From contig CAXSBZ010000002.1 of NCBI GenBank assembly GCA_964236465.1, positions 62,001-126,000 on the forward strand: a DNA stretch of 64,000 bases. The letters run 5' to 3'. Origin of the DNA: Mucilaginibacter_A sp964236465 (lineage in GTDB: Bacteria; Bacteroidota; Bacteroidia; Sphingobacteriales; Sphingobacteriaceae). Position numbers and translations under genes: made by a program. Position 1 is the stretch's first letter. Each line of letters starts with the position of its first letter. A model generated the notes under the pieces. That model saw only the letters and a program-made list of their open reading frames with translations. It was not told the DNA's origin and did not search any database. Shown here piece after piece: positions 35,527 to 45,043 of the stretch.

Positions 35527-36684
35527 ATGAAGGCAGCAGTTTTTCACAAACCAGGCGATATCAGTTACGATACCGTTCCCGATCCGAAAATTGAAGATGC
35601 GGGTGATGTTATTTTAAGAGTTACTTCCACCGCTATCTGCGGTTCGGATTTACATATTTACGACGGCGGGATACCGCAAACAAAAGACATGATTGTAGGC
35701 CACGAATTCATGGGCATTGTGGAAGAAGTTGGGCCATCTGTAAAAAACCTGAAAAAGGGTGACCGTGTGGTCGTTCCGTTCCCGATTGCTTGCGGCCATT
35801 GCTTTTTCTGCACACACGGAGCTACGCCGCATTGCGAAAATTCTAACTACGAACATTACGGCCCGGACGGCGATTTGTTGGATCAAAAAGGCGGTGCTTT
35901 GTTTGGTTATACCGATTTGTACGGAGGTTATTCCGGCGGCCAGGCAGAATATGTGCGTGTGCCTTATGCGGATATCAGCCCACGGAAAGTACCCGATAAT
36001 ATGACGGATGAGCAAGTGCTGTTTTTAACAGATATTTTTCCAACCGGCTGGTCTGCAATAGATTGGGCGCAATTAAAAGGCGGCGAAACGGTTGCTATTT
36101 TCGGTTCTGGCCCGGTTGGTTTGATGGCACAAAAGGCCGCCTGGATCAATGGTGCAGGCCGCGTTATCGCCATCGATCCTGAAAATTACCGCTTAAAAAG
36201 AGCAAAAGACGTGAACAAAGTAGAAACCTTAAACCCGCATGATGTAGACGTGGTAGAAGCCATCCGCGAGATGACAGGCGGCCGCGGTGCTGATGTTTGT
36301 GTAGATGCCGTAGGTTTTGAAGCCGAACGTTCTTTTTTGGATAAAGTAAAAGCCACTGTTAACTTTGAAAAAGGCACGATGAAAGTGCTCGAAATGTGTT
36401 TCCGGGCCGTGCGCCGTGCCGGAACCGTTACTGTGGTTGGTGTTTATGGTACGCCGTTTGATAATTTTCCGTTAGGTCGTATGTTTGATAAAGGTATCAC
36501 CATCAAACAAGGCCAGGCCCCAGTTTTAAATTATATTGATCATTTGATCGAATTAGTTACTACCGAAAAGGTAATCTTGGATGATATTATTTCCCACACT
36601 TTGCCGCTAAGCGAAGTAGCACATGGTTATGATATTTTCAAAAACAAAGAAGATGATTGTGTGAAAGTTGTGCTGAAACCATAA
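35527..36684 (+). CDS. Zinc-dependent dehydrogenase, formaldehyde dehydrogenase-like
   Basis: A 385-residue medium-chain dehydrogenase. Zinc-site motifs are ICGSDLH and GHEFMGIVE, with structural cysteines in ACGHCFFC and a nucleotide turn GSGPVGLMAQK. The long middle region (YGPDGDLLDQKGGALFGY) and length fit the glutathione-independent formaldehyde dehydrogenase-like group. I start at MKAAVFHKPGD; the frame is open upstream across repeats, which are not coding. The substrate is unknown, and it stands alone before a strong terminator. Confidence 0.93.
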   Translation: MKAAVFHKPGDISYDTVPDPKIEDAGDVILRVTSTAICGSDLHIYDGGIPQTKDMIVGHEFMGIVEEVGPSVKNLKKGDRVVVPFPIACGHCFFCTHGATPHCENSNYEHYGPDGDLLDQKGGALFGYTDLYGGYSGGQAEYVRVPYADISPRKVPDNMTDEQVLFLTDIFPTGWSAIDWAQLKGGETVAIFGSGPVGLMAQKAAWINGAGRVIAIDPENYRLKRAKDVNKVETLNPHDVDVVEAIREMTGGRGADVCVDAVGFEAERSFLDKVKATVNFEKGTMKVLEMCFRAVRRAGTVTVVGVYGTPFDNFPLGRMFDKGITIKQGQAPVLNYIDHLIELVTTEKVILDDIISHTLPLSEVAHGYDIFKNKEDDCVKVVLKP

Positions 36685-36707
36685 TTTCAATTCATCAGCT
36701 TTGAATC

Positions 36708-36746
36708 AAAAAACCCTGAACTTGGATCCAAGTTCAGGGTTTTTTA
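36708..36746 (+). terminator. Terminator after the dehydrogenase
   Basis: AAAAAACCCTGAACTTG and CAAGTTCAGGGTTTTTT form a long stem around GATC, 24 bases after the stop. A near-consensus 12-mer (36752) follows at once. Confidence 0.9.
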
Positions 36747-36778
36747 TGGGATAAAAGAAGTGTTGGTTTGTTAATAAA

Positions 36779-37384
36779 TTAACCTTTTAACTCGCCTAAA
36801 ATTCTGGACGTGATAGCAACATGTTCTTTAAAAACAGCTAAAGTTAAAGTAGCCAAATGCTTGGTTTGATTTTCTGCCGGGCTGGTTTTGCCTGCTGCGT
36901 TTTTTAAGTAATTTTGCGTCAAATCTCTTAAAAACTCATGGTTTTCAAGCTGTGCCTGGATGTAAGCTTTATCAAAATCCATTCCTGGTTTTGCCGCTTT
37001 AATCTTGGCAAGTGTTGCTTTTGCTTTTGCATCCATTGGCGGAACTGGGGTTGCTAAATCTTCAAGCACCTTGGTTACAGCAATTGCTTCTGTCAACTCA
37101 AATCCAGCAAATTCTTTCGCATTTTTGTTTGTCGCTTTGCTAACTGCAATCTGGCTGGTAACTAATGAAAGTTCAGCTGGGCCCATAACGCCCACCCGAA
37201 ATTCTTTTTCATTAGAAGCCATCGGTGTTGGTGCATCACCAAAAGCAACGGTAGCTGTAGCAGCATCAGCAGTAAAAGATTGCAACAAAGAAAGTGTAAG
37301 TGAAGCACCTGCACCCAAGGCAATCGTGTCTTTTATTGATTTTTTAAAGAAAACTCGTCTGGGTGTTTTTTCGTTATAATTCAT
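36779..37384 (-). CDS. DUF4142 ferritin-like exported protein
   Basis: A 201-residue DUF4142 protein. These are four-helix, ferritin-like proteins, probably periplasmic. The N-terminus TPRRVFFKKSIKDTIALGAG has a twin Arg followed by a hydrophobic stretch and ADA cleavage site (about residue 40), so Tat export is plausible. The core (about 60-200) has paired helices with AELSLVTSQIAVSKATN and NHEFLRDLTQNYL. No metal ligands can be named safely. Its function is unknown; DUF4142 genes often respond to stress. Confidence 0.88.
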   Translation of the reverse strand: MNYNEKTPRRVFFKKSIKDTIALGAGASLTLSLLQSFTADAATATVAFGDAPTPMASNEKEFRVGVMGPAELSLVTSQIAVSKATNKNAKEFAGFELTEAIAVTKVLEDLATPVPPMDAKAKATLAKIKAAKPGMDFDKAYIQAQLENHEFLRDLTQNYLKNAAGKTSPAENQTKHLATLTLAVFKEHVAITSRILGELKG

Positions 37385-37485
37385 GGATATTTTGTTTAAT
37401 AAAGACGTACGAAATAACTTTAGGAAAGTTTAAATATTTTTTATATTAATAATGATGTCAAAACCATTTTAATCAATATTATAAT

Positions 37486-37523
37486 AAAAATGCCGGAACT
37501 TAAACTCAAGTTCCGGCATTTTT
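37486..37523. terminator. Terminator between SDR and DUF4142 genes
   Basis: AAAAATGCCGGAACT and AGTTCCGGCATTTTT pair around TAAACTCA. A GAAGCAT 12-mer (37530-37541) follows and abuts the SDR stop region. Confidence 0.85.
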
Positions 37524-37545
37524 ATGTGCTAAAAGAAGCATCTGC

Positions 37546-38340
37546 TTATTCTGATTTGTCAACCGGTTCCTGTTGTTTTTTCATCATATCAGCAACCAAA
37601 TGATCGGGCGTTAAATTGGTCATACCAATCATCGCTTTGTTTTTAAAACCGGAGATAACCATATCATCACCAGCCATCAAAGCATCGTAACCATCTTTGG
37701 CTACATCAGCTGCTGAAGACATTCCTGATTGAAGGATTTTAGAATCCTGCATTTCTGCTTTGTTAAAAAAGTCGGTTTCGGTAGCACCTGGCAGCAAAGC
37801 GGTAATTGTAATGCCGTTGTCCTTATTTTCAGAGCGTAAAGCTTCTGTAAAAGATTGAATAAATGCTTTTGTACCATGGTAAACCGATTGGTAAGGGCCG
37901 GGCGTTTTACCAGCAATAGAAGAAAGGTTTAATATCTTTCCATCTTTCCGGGCAATCATTTCCTTTAAAAAAGGTTTTGTTAAAGAGATAGTTGCACCAA
38001 TGTTCAGGTGGATTATTTCCAGTTCGCGATTAATATCCGTTTCTGCAAATAAACCATATTGACCTTGTCCGGCATCATTTACCAAAACATCAATTTGAAT
38101 GCCTTTAGATTTTATTTCATTATAAACTTCAAGCGGAGCTTCAAGTTTAGATAAATCTTTAGCAATAGTAATTACCTCAACTCCAGACTGTTTTAGTTCG
38201 TTAGCCGTTTTTTCCAGTTCTTCTGTATTTCTGGCAACGATTACTAAATTGTATTGATCTTTTGCAAATAATTTGGCCAGCTCGTATCCGATACCGCTGG
38301 TTGCACCAGTTATCAGTGCGTACTTTTGATTGTTTGACAT
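37546..38340 (-). CDS. Short-chain dehydrogenase/reductase
   Basis: A 264-residue classical SDR. The cofactor motif is TGATSGIGYELA (about 13-24), NDAG stands for the usual NNAG, and the active site has Ser in NLSSIAG and Tyr/Lys in YHGTKAF. The tail (MMKKQQEPVDKSE) is charged and non-conserved. The substrate is unknown. Monocistronic. Confidence 0.92.
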   Translation of the reverse strand: MSNNQKYALITGATSGIGYELAKLFAKDQYNLVIVARNTEELEKTANELKQSGVEVITIAKDLSKLEAPLEVYNEIKSKGIQIDVLVNDAGQGQYGLFAETDINRELEIIHLNIGATISLTKPFLKEMIARKDGKILNLSSIAGKTPGPYQSVYHGTKAFIQSFTEALRSENKDNGITITALLPGATETDFFNKAEMQDSKILQSGMSSAADVAKDGYDALMAGDDMVISGFKNKAMIGMTNLTPDHLVADMMKKQQEPVDKSE

Positions 38341-38633
38341 CTTGTTTTTAATTTATTGATACTGTTTTTATAACACTATTTCTATACTGGTTAATTTTCT
38401 ATGGTCGTCATTTCTTCAAGTTTAGAGTTTTGTAAAGTCATGTTCTTTTCTCAAAATTGGTTTTAGAATTGATGCAATTTAATAGTTAAACAAATAACTT
38501 ATCAAGATTTATATGGTTTTGATAAAATCATTTTTTTACAAAATTAAATCCTAAAAAGCAGAAAGAGATTTGCAGAGGTTTTATGGGCAGATGCTTCTTT
38601 TATCAACCTTTTTTTGTTGGAATTAATCAATAA
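38341..38633. other. 293-base region with two 12-mers
   Basis: An ACAGTAT copy (38359) lies just before the SDR start, with the SDR promoter presumably around it. A GAAGCAT copy (38591) follows the glycosyltransferase stop on the minus strand. Nothing else is recognisable. Confidence 0.6.
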
Positions 38634-39635
38634 TTAAACCAAACTTCGGTACAGATCAATCAACTCTGTCCGGATCTTTTCCTGATCAAACTGCTTGATC
38701 ATTTCCACAGAAATCCGTAAACCTGCCGCATAAAAATTGGGTTCGTTGATGAGTTTTTTAGTGATTTGGATAAATGCTTCCGTGGTTTTGGCTTTGAGGT
38801 AAGGCTGCTCATAAAGCAATTCATATTCGCGGATGTCGCGGTAAACTACCGGCATTCCGCAGGCAGCGGCTTCAATTGGTGCCAGCGGGCAGTTTTCCTG
38901 ATAAGAAGTAAAAAGCAGCAAATCCGCAGCCGCATAAATAGCTGGCATATCTGCCAGATCAAACATGCCGGCAAAATGAATATGCGGCGATGCTGTTTTT
39001 ATGCGGTTATTTATCCGCTCAATGCCTTCGGTGAGTTTGCCAAAAGGCCGGCCGCCAACCCACACAAAATCTGCTTCGGGCACAGCTTCGGCAATGTCGA
39101 TAAAATCTTCCAAACCTTTGCGGCTTTGCAATTGCCCAACGCCCAAAACTACTTTTCGATCACTGGAAAGCTCTAACAATTGCCTGCCTTTTTGCCGGTT
39201 TTCTTCGCTGCGTTTCCATTTGCTGATCAAAACCGGGTTGTAAATCTTTACGATACGGCTTTTCACGCCCAGCTTCAAAATCGCTTCCTCCACCATCGGC
39301 GATAGTGCGATCACAACATCGGCATAAGAAAAAACTTTTTTAAAATACCAGTTTACAAACGGGAAAAGCTGTTTCCACATCGGCAGCGAACCTTTAATTG
39401 AATCCGGGATCACGTGCGCAGTATGGATGCGGCGGTTTTTGTATTTGCGGCCTTTCCAAAAATAATACGGCCCATATGTGTGGCAGTGCATCAAATCGCC
39501 CCAGCCTTCTTCGTTTACAACTACTTGTATATCAGTTTTTTCACGAAGCAATTCTACTTGCTCCACAAAAGCAGTATGCACGCCCTGCCCTTTCATCACA
39601 AAAGGCGTTTCGGATACCACATGGATTTTCAGCAT
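38634..39635 (-). CDS. Glycosyltransferase family 4-type protein
   Basis: A 333-residue GT-B glycosyltransferase. The C-terminal donor site has VVLGVGQLQSRKGLEDFIDI, YAAADLLLFTSYQENCPLAP and EAAACGMPVVYRD (the E-x7-E region). I start at MLKIHVVSETP. It follows the DedA gene by 14 bases, so both are cotranscribed. A membrane lipid or exopolysaccharide acceptor is possible but unproven. It contains an ACAGCAT 12-mer (38990), read as IKTAS. Confidence 0.9.
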   Translation of the reverse strand: MLKIHVVSETPFVMKGQGVHTAFVEQVELLREKTDIQVVVNEEGWGDLMHCHTYGPYYFWKGRKYKNRRIHTAHVIPDSIKGSLPMWKQLFPFVNWYFKKVFSYADVVIALSPMVEEAILKLGVKSRIVKIYNPVLISKWKRSEENRQKGRQLLELSSDRKVVLGVGQLQSRKGLEDFIDIAEAVPEADFVWVGGRPFGKLTEGIERINNRIKTASPHIHFAGMFDLADMPAIYAAADLLLFTSYQENCPLAPIEAAACGMPVVYRDIREYELLYEQPYLKAKTTEAFIQITKKLINEPNFYAAGLRISVEMIKQFDQEKIRTELIDLYRSLV

Positions 39636-39649
39636 AGGTTCCACAGCGT

Positions 39650-40273
39650 TTAAGGTTGGGTATTTTCAAGTGCGGCTGCCTTTTTCCGGCGAAAATGACG
39701 GATGATAAAAAAGGCAGCAATCAGCACAATTACCGCGAGCACAACATATTTTACGGTTTCCAGTTTGCCCGCCACTTGCCCCCAATACGGGCCGAGAAAA
39801 TAACCGGTGGTAACGTAAGTGCAGGTAACCAGGCAGGCCGTAATAAAAGTAATGGGCACGTAACTTTTGGGTTTGATGTGCAGCAGGCCGACTATGACCG
39901 AAATATAACCACGGATAAATGGCGTAACGCGGCCCAGAAAGATCGTCCACAAGCCGCCATTAGAAACTTTGGCAGACAGGTTATTGATCTTTTGGGTAGA
40001 AAGCGGGAACCATTTGGGTTTGTGGCTGAGGAGGTACGGGCCGAAAAAATAAAACGTAGTGTACAAAACGCTTGCGCCCAAAAAATCGGCAGAAATGATG
40101 GTGAACAAAAGCAGGTACAGGTTGAGCGTACCGCTGAAAGATAAGTAGCCTGAAAACAGCATCAGCAGCTCGTTGGGGATCGGCGTGGGGATACCGATCT
40201 CCTGTATAAATATCAACGCAAAGATGGCGAAGTAGCCGTACTGATTGATAAAATGGATGAATTCCTGAGGCAT
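39650..40273 (-). CDS. DedA-family membrane protein
   Basis: A 207-residue DedA/SNARE-associated (VTT) protein, a family of undecaprenyl-phosphate or phospholipid flippases. The motif stretches FIQEIGIPTPIPNELLML, FLGASVLYTTFYFFGPYLL, FLGRVTPFIRGYISVIVGL and TGYFLGPYWG are all present, with about five membrane segments. I start at MPQEFIHFIN. It precedes the glycosyltransferase in one operon, which would fit lipid-carrier recycling. Confidence 0.92.
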   Translation of the reverse strand: MPQEFIHFINQYGYFAIFALIFIQEIGIPTPIPNELLMLFSGYLSFSGTLNLYLLLFTIISADFLGASVLYTTFYFFGPYLLSHKPKWFPLSTQKINNLSAKVSNGGLWTIFLGRVTPFIRGYISVIVGLLHIKPKSYVPITFITACLVTCTYVTTGYFLGPYWGQVAGKLETVKYVVLAVIVLIAAFFIIRHFRRKKAAALENTQP

Positions 40274-40324
40274 AACCGGACAGCAATAGTCAATAATTTT
40301 GCTGCTGCAATAATACAAACCTAA

Positions 40325-40368
40325 ATGCTTCTTTTAGGAGATAAATTTTAGGCTGATAAAAGAAGTAT
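40325..40368. repeat. Inverted pair of 12-mers upstream of DedA
   Basis: ATGCTTCTTTTA (40325-40336) and TAAAAGAAGTAT (40357-40368) face outward around AGATAAATTTTAGGCTGA, in the promoter region of the DedA operon. Confidence 0.85.
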
Positions 40369-40463
40369 CCGTATCAAAAACCCAACTTCTCAATCCATAA
40401 CTTTTACTACGCCGGCCGTAACTTACTGCAAAAACCAATCGTATAAAATCGGTACAGTAAAGG

Positions 40464-40748
40464 ATGATGAAAAGATCAGATTATTTCTATTCAGTTTTGT
40501 TTGTAGGAATTCTTGCGCTGATCGGTTATGGTTTTATATTTTATTTTTGGATAATGGCTGCTTTAATTGCTTTTTCAAGTACGTTTAGTTTTGTTATTTT
40601 TTTGGTTCAAACACGCATCAAAACGCCTGTTGCCGATGCAAAAACCTTGCAAGAACCAATCGAGTTTTACAAAGCCGAACCTACGCTTACTTATTATCAA
40701 ATGCGCCAAAACCAGCAGGAATTGAAACAGGCAAACGGTGCTAACTAA
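40464..40748 (+). CDS. Small membrane protein, hypothetical
   Basis: A 94-residue protein with two hydrophobic helices (about 10-30 and 33-50; FVGILALIGYGFIFYFWIM then AALIAFSSTFSFVIFLVQ). A hydrophilic C-terminal tail ends in Gln/Asn-rich QQELKQANGAN. Two ATGs in tandem begin the frame (40464, 40467). I do not recognise the family. An ACAGCAT 12-mer follows at 40812. Confidence 0.7.
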   Translation: MMKRSDYFYSVLFVGILALIGYGFIFYFWIMAALIAFSSTFSFVIFLVQTRIKTPVADAKTLQEPIEFYKAEPTLTYYQMRQNQQELKQANGAN

Positions 40749-40984
40749 TTGCCCGTCAGTGTTTTTTATATTGAGTTGTTTGCTTGCCAAAAAAGCTTTG
40801 TAAACAATCCAATGCTGTTTTTATCGGCTTAAAATCAGGTTGCTCAACCTGATCTTGTTTCCATTTTTTTGTTTTAACATTTGCTTGAATGCTTTTTTTA
40901 TTCGGCAAAAAATTTTCTTCCTATTCGTAAATGATTGTAATTTTGAGTTGCCAATAAATTACCTCATGCGTTTGATTTTTAGTT

Positions 40985-41689
40985 GTGACCGATAACCTGC
41001 TTTTCATCGATACAGAAGCTTCCGGATTGCCTAAAAAATGGAACGCCCCGATTACCAAAATCAACAACTGGCCGTATTCCGTACAGGTTTCCTGGCTGGT
41101 TTATAACCGGCAAGGGCAACTCATCAAGCAGGAAAACCATTTTATCAGCGATAACGATTTTAAGATTACGCCGGCCGCGCAGCAAATTCATGGCTTTACC
41201 CAAGAGTTTTTGAAGCATCACGGCCAGCCGCGTTTTGAGGTGATGCAGCTGCTGGCAAACGACATGGAAAAATACCAGCCCTTACTGATTGGCCATTTTG
41301 TGGAACTGGATTTTCAGGTGATCAGTGCTGATTTTTTTCGTTCCGGAGTAGAAAACCCGGCCGTAAACCTCGGTACATTTTGCACTATGCTGGCCACCAA
41401 ATACTTCAACCATCATCCGCAGCACAAATATTTGCGTTTGGGCGATCTGTACCGCTTTCTTTTCAACCAAGAACTGGAGCATCAGCACAATGCTTTGAAC
41501 GATGCAGCGGCCACTGCCCAGAGTTTTTTTGAACTGCTGAAAAGAGGCGAAATTGATGATGAACTAATTTTGAAACAGCAATCCCTCAAAAAATACGATC
41601 ATCCGTTTAATCGTTTTATCGGTTGGGTTGTTGTATTATTGATACTTCTTTTGGTGATCATTTTATTTACTTACCGTGGAAATACTTGA
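40985..41689 (+). CDS. Membrane-anchored DnaQ-type 3'-5' exonuclease
   Basis: A 234-residue DEDDh exonuclease. Motif I is FIDTEASG with Asp9 and Glu11; a later region HFVELDFQV holds motif II; and HNALNDAAAT carries the His-Asp of motif III. The start is GTG. The C-terminus (FIGWVVVLLILLLVIILF, about 211-228) is a transmembrane helix, so the catalytic domain is tethered to the membrane. It overlaps the next gene by 14 bases. DnaQ-type partners beside CBS-DUF294 proteins are a known pairing. Confidence 0.88.
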   Translation: MTDNLLFIDTEASGLPKKWNAPITKINNWPYSVQVSWLVYNRQGQLIKQENHFISDNDFKITPAAQQIHGFTQEFLKHHGQPRFEVMQLLANDMEKYQPLLIGHFVELDFQVISADFFRSGVENPAVNLGTFCTMLATKYFNHHPQHKYLRLGDLYRFLFNQELEHQHNALNDAAATAQSFFELLKRGEIDDELILKQQSLKKYDHPFNRFIGWVVVLLILLLVIILFTYRGNT

Positions 41690-43580
41690 ATTTCTAAAAA
41701 AAGCCGAGCCATTTAACCTGTTGCCAAACGAGGTATTGGAAAATGTTTCCGGGCAAATGCAAAAGATAGTTTACACGCAGGAAACCGTTATCTATCAGCA
41801 AGAAACAACAAAAATGAAAGGTGTGGACGTGATTGCCACCGGCAGTTACGAATCTTTTGTTTACGATAATTTGCACCATACGCGGTTGGCAGAAATCCAC
41901 CTGCCGGGATTTTGCTTCGGCGGTCAGTCTATCCTGCTCAACCGGAACCGCTCTTTGCGCACCGTAATTGCCAGGGAAGGAACAGAAGTTTATTTTCTTC
42001 CCCGAAAAAACTTTAAAGCACTTTGCCAAACGTTTGAGCCGTTTTTCCAGTTTTTCGTGATCGATTTTGGCCGGAGGATGATGAATGAAGAGTTTGCTAC
42101 TTTTTTTAAAAACCCGGCTTCTTTTGCCGAAAATAACGGTGCCACAGACCAGATTTATTCTAAAAAAATCATCGATATAGAACAACGGAAAATGATTTCC
42201 TGCAGCTATGATACGCCCATTTATCAGGCAGCTGCAACCATGGCGCAGGCCAAAGTAAGCTGCCTTTTTGTAAAAGACGGACAGGGCAAAATCTATGGTT
42301 ACATCACCGATATTACCATCCGCGATAATGTGGTGGCCAAACAAATAAACGCGGCCGGCCCGATCGGCAGTGTGATGGATAACCCGGTGATATCTATCAG
42401 TGTACATGCTTACGTTTATGAAGCTTTACTGATGATGTTCCGCACCAAAACCCGCTATTTGCTAACTGAAGAAAATGGCGAATACATTGGTTTTTTAAGC
42501 CGCAATAAACTGCTGAGCGAGCAGGCGCAGTCGCCTCTGGTGTTTATCCAATCGGTCAAATCTGCTTCGTCTGTAGCGGAATTGAAGCAAAAATGGCAGC
42601 GTGTGCCGCTGTTTGTGATCCAGTTGCTGGATCGCGGCGTGAATGCAGAAATTGTCAATCAGCTGATCACGACCATTGCCGATACGATTACGCTAAAAGT
42701 GATCGAATCGGTAATTACAGAACTTGGGCAGCCGCCCGCCAAATTTGTTTTTATGGCTTTGGGAAGTGAGGGCCGGAAAGAACAATCGCTGAAAACGGAC
42801 CAGGACAATGCCATCGTTTATGAAGATAAAGCCAACGAACACCGCGAACTGGTGCGTGATTATTTTCTCACTTTTGCAGATATTGTTTCCGAACGGTTGA
42901 ATACCATCGGCTTCAGTTTTTGCACCGGCGGTTTTATGGCGAAAAACCCCAAATGGACGCATTCATTATCACATTGGAAACGGAATTATACCGAGTGGAT
43001 GGAAGAATCCGTGCCAGAAACGATCATCAATTTCTCTACATTTTTTGATTGCCGGTTTATTTATGGCGAGGTTTCGATCATGAATGATTTGAAATCTTTT
43101 CTGGACGAAGCTTTGAAAAAACCGATGGAAAAAGTGTTTTTTCACATGGCCAACAACGCTTTGCAATATGAGCCGCCGCTTACTTTTTTCCGAAATATCC
43201 GCACGATAACACGCGACAATTTGGAAGTTTTCGACATTAAAAAAGCCATGACACCAATTGTGGACTTGGTGCGAATCTATGCTTTAAAGAACCGGGTTTT
43301 TGAAGTGAATACCGGCGAACGGCTGAAAGCTTTGCAGAAAAAAGGCGTTTTCACTGAAGCTGAAGTGCAGGAATTGTCGCAATCGTATTATTTTTTGATG
43401 AGTATGCGTTTGAAAAACCAGGCCAACCAGATCATCCACGATAAATCAGACCCGGATAATTATATCCATATTGAAAAACTTACCACCATTGAAGAAGCTA
43501 CTTTAAAAGAGATTTTCAAGATCATCAAAAATTTTCAGCTGGGCATCAAAGTGCGGTTTACCAATCGCTTGTTAGGTTAA
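41676..43580 (+). CDS. cNMP-binding, CBS and DUF294 nucleotidyltransferase-like regulator
   Basis: A 634-residue protein. In order: a cyclic-nucleotide-binding-like domain (about 10-140); a CBS pair (about 165-285); the DUF294 putative nucleotidyltransferase (about 315-450) with GSEGRKEQSLKTDQDNAI, whose Asp pair could bind metal; and a DUF294 C-terminal substrate-binding helical domain (to 634). It starts with GTG inside the exonuclease gene and is probably translationally coupled to it. In Proteobacteria similar pairs accompany acetate transport; acs and satP lie 9-11 kb away here. GlnD-like signalling is inferred only from the fold. Confidence 0.88.
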   Translation: MEILEFLKKAEPFNLLPNEVLENVSGQMQKIVYTQETVIYQQETTKMKGVDVIATGSYESFVYDNLHHTRLAEIHLPGFCFGGQSILLNRNRSLRTVIAREGTEVYFLPRKNFKALCQTFEPFFQFFVIDFGRRMMNEEFATFFKNPASFAENNGATDQIYSKKIIDIEQRKMISCSYDTPIYQAAATMAQAKVSCLFVKDGQGKIYGYITDITIRDNVVAKQINAAGPIGSVMDNPVISISVHAYVYEALLMMFRTKTRYLLTEENGEYIGFLSRNKLLSEQAQSPLVFIQSVKSASSVAELKQKWQRVPLFVIQLLDRGVNAEIVNQLITTIADTITLKVIESVITELGQPPAKFVFMALGSEGRKEQSLKTDQDNAIVYEDKANEHRELVRDYFLTFADIVSERLNTIGFSFCTGGFMAKNPKWTHSLSHWKRNYTEWMEESVPETIINFSTFFDCRFIYGEVSIMNDLKSFLDEALKKPMEKVFFHMANNALQYEPPLTFFRNIRTITRDNLEVFDIKKAMTPIVDLVRIYALKNRVFEVNTGERLKALQKKGVFTEAEVQELSQSYYFLMSMRLKNQANQIIHDKSDPDNYIHIEKLTTIEEATLKEIFKIIKNFQLGIKVRFTNRLLG

Positions 43581-43588
43581 ATTTGGTG

Positions 43589-43771
43589 ATGCTTCTTTTA
43601 TCAGCATTAAATCAGAAATTGTCCTTCTGCTTAAAACCGCAAACGCTTTAACCCAAAAAATGCGGATACTTCTTTTATCGGTATAAAATTAAGAAGTAGT
43701 TTTTTTGCTTAAAACTGTAAACGCTTCAACCCAAAAAATGCGGATACTTCTTTTATCGGCATAAAATTTTG
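43589..43771. repeat. 78-bp tandem repeat with three 12-mers
   Basis: Two units (43589-43665 and 43666-43743) and a partial third share CTTCTTTTATC at the start. Both full units share TGCTTAAAACTGTAAACGCT-type middles and the end ACCCAAAAAATGCGG. The 12-mers are spaced 77 and 78 bases, all on the minus strand. Confidence 0.9.
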
Positions 43772-43834
43772 CCAGCTAATTTCAACCTTGTTTTTTTCAC
43801 CAAAAACTTGATTGCCGATAATTGTTTACCTGGC

Positions 43835-45043
43835 ATGAATGAAACAAATACGGCCGAAACCAATCCCGGTTTAAGCAAACTAACTTTATGGGTGATGACT
43901 GTGGCCACCGGTTTGGTGGTGGCCAACTTGTATTACAGCCAGCCGCTGCTGGATGATATTGCGCACACTTACCACGTTGGCAACGGTGCCGCCGGAAACA
44001 TTGCGATGCTCACACAAGTTGGATACGCCACCGGAATGCTTTTTCTGATTCCGCTCGGCGATATGCTGAAACGCAAAAAATTGATCATTGCGGATTTTGG
44101 TTTGATTGTTTTGGCCTTGCTCCTGGCCGCTTTTGCACCCAATTTTACGGTGCTGATGGTTGCCAGTTTTTTGATCGGTTTCACTTCTATTATTCCGCAA
44201 CTGATTATCCCGATGGCTGCACATTTATCAAAACCGGAAGAACGCGGAAAAACTGTTGGCCAGGTAATGAGCGGTTTGCTGATCGGGATTTTGCTTTCGA
44301 GGACGATCAGCGGTTACGTCGGCGCACATTACAGCTGGCAGGTTATGTTTATGATTGCTGCCGGGCTGATGCTGTTTTTATGGGTGATCATTTACTTTTT
44401 GTTTCCGGAGATCGAGCCGCAGTACAAAGGCAGTTATGCGGATCTGATGCGTTCGCTCATCACCTTGATCCGCACAGAACCACTGTTGCGGCTGGCAGCC
44501 ATCCGCGGGTTTTTGTGTTACGCCTGCTTTGGCGCGTTCTGGACAACGCTGATCTTTCTGCTTCGCCAGCCGCAATTTAATCTGGATAGTCAGGCAGCCG
44601 GTTTATTTGGCTTAGTTGGTGCTTTCGGCGCGCTTGGTGCTGCTTTTATGGGCAGAATTAGCGACAAAAGCAATCCTTACGCGGTTACTACTTTTTCCAT
44701 ACTGCTGATTGTGATTTCTTATGTCGTGTTTTTTGTTTCCGGTCGCAGCCTCGTCGGTTTGGTTATCGGTGTAATTTTGCTCGATCTTGGCGTCCAGGCG
44801 ACGCACATTTCCAACCAAACCATGATTTTTACTTTGGCAGCAGAAGCACGCAACCGGCTCAACACTGTTTATATGGTTTCTTACTTTTTGGGCGGAGCTA
44901 CGGGCACTTTTCTGGCCAGCCGCGTTTGGAACACCTGGCATTGGCAAGGCGTAAGCATGATTGGTTTGTCGCTGTCTGGTGCAGCATTATTAGTACACCT
45001 GCTTTACCGGAAAACGGTACAGTTGCAATATAAATTAAACTGA
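43835..45043 (+). CDS. MFS transporter
   Basis: A 402-residue major facilitator with 12 membrane segments. It starts MNETNTAETNPGLSKLTLWVM. The first helix pair has NLYYSQPLLDDIA and the loop GDMLKRKKLI. This resembles YgaY/arabinose-type drug or sugar efflux proteins; the substrate is unknown. The upstream in-frame extension overlaps the repeat array and is not used. It contains an ACAGCAT 12-mer (44369), read as LMLFLW. Confidence 0.92.
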   Translation: MNETNTAETNPGLSKLTLWVMTVATGLVVANLYYSQPLLDDIAHTYHVGNGAAGNIAMLTQVGYATGMLFLIPLGDMLKRKKLIIADFGLIVLALLLAAFAPNFTVLMVASFLIGFTSIIPQLIIPMAAHLSKPEERGKTVGQVMSGLLIGILLSRTISGYVGAHYSWQVMFMIAAGLMLFLWVIIYFLFPEIEPQYKGSYADLMRSLITLIRTEPLLRLAAIRGFLCYACFGAFWTTLIFLLRQPQFNLDSQAAGLFGLVGAFGALGAAFMGRISDKSNPYAVTTFSILLIVISYVVFFVSGRSLVGLVIGVILLDLGVQATHISNQTMIFTLAAEARNRLNTVYMVSYFLGGATGTFLASRVWNTWHWQGVSMIGLSLSGAALLVHLLYRKTVQLQYKLN

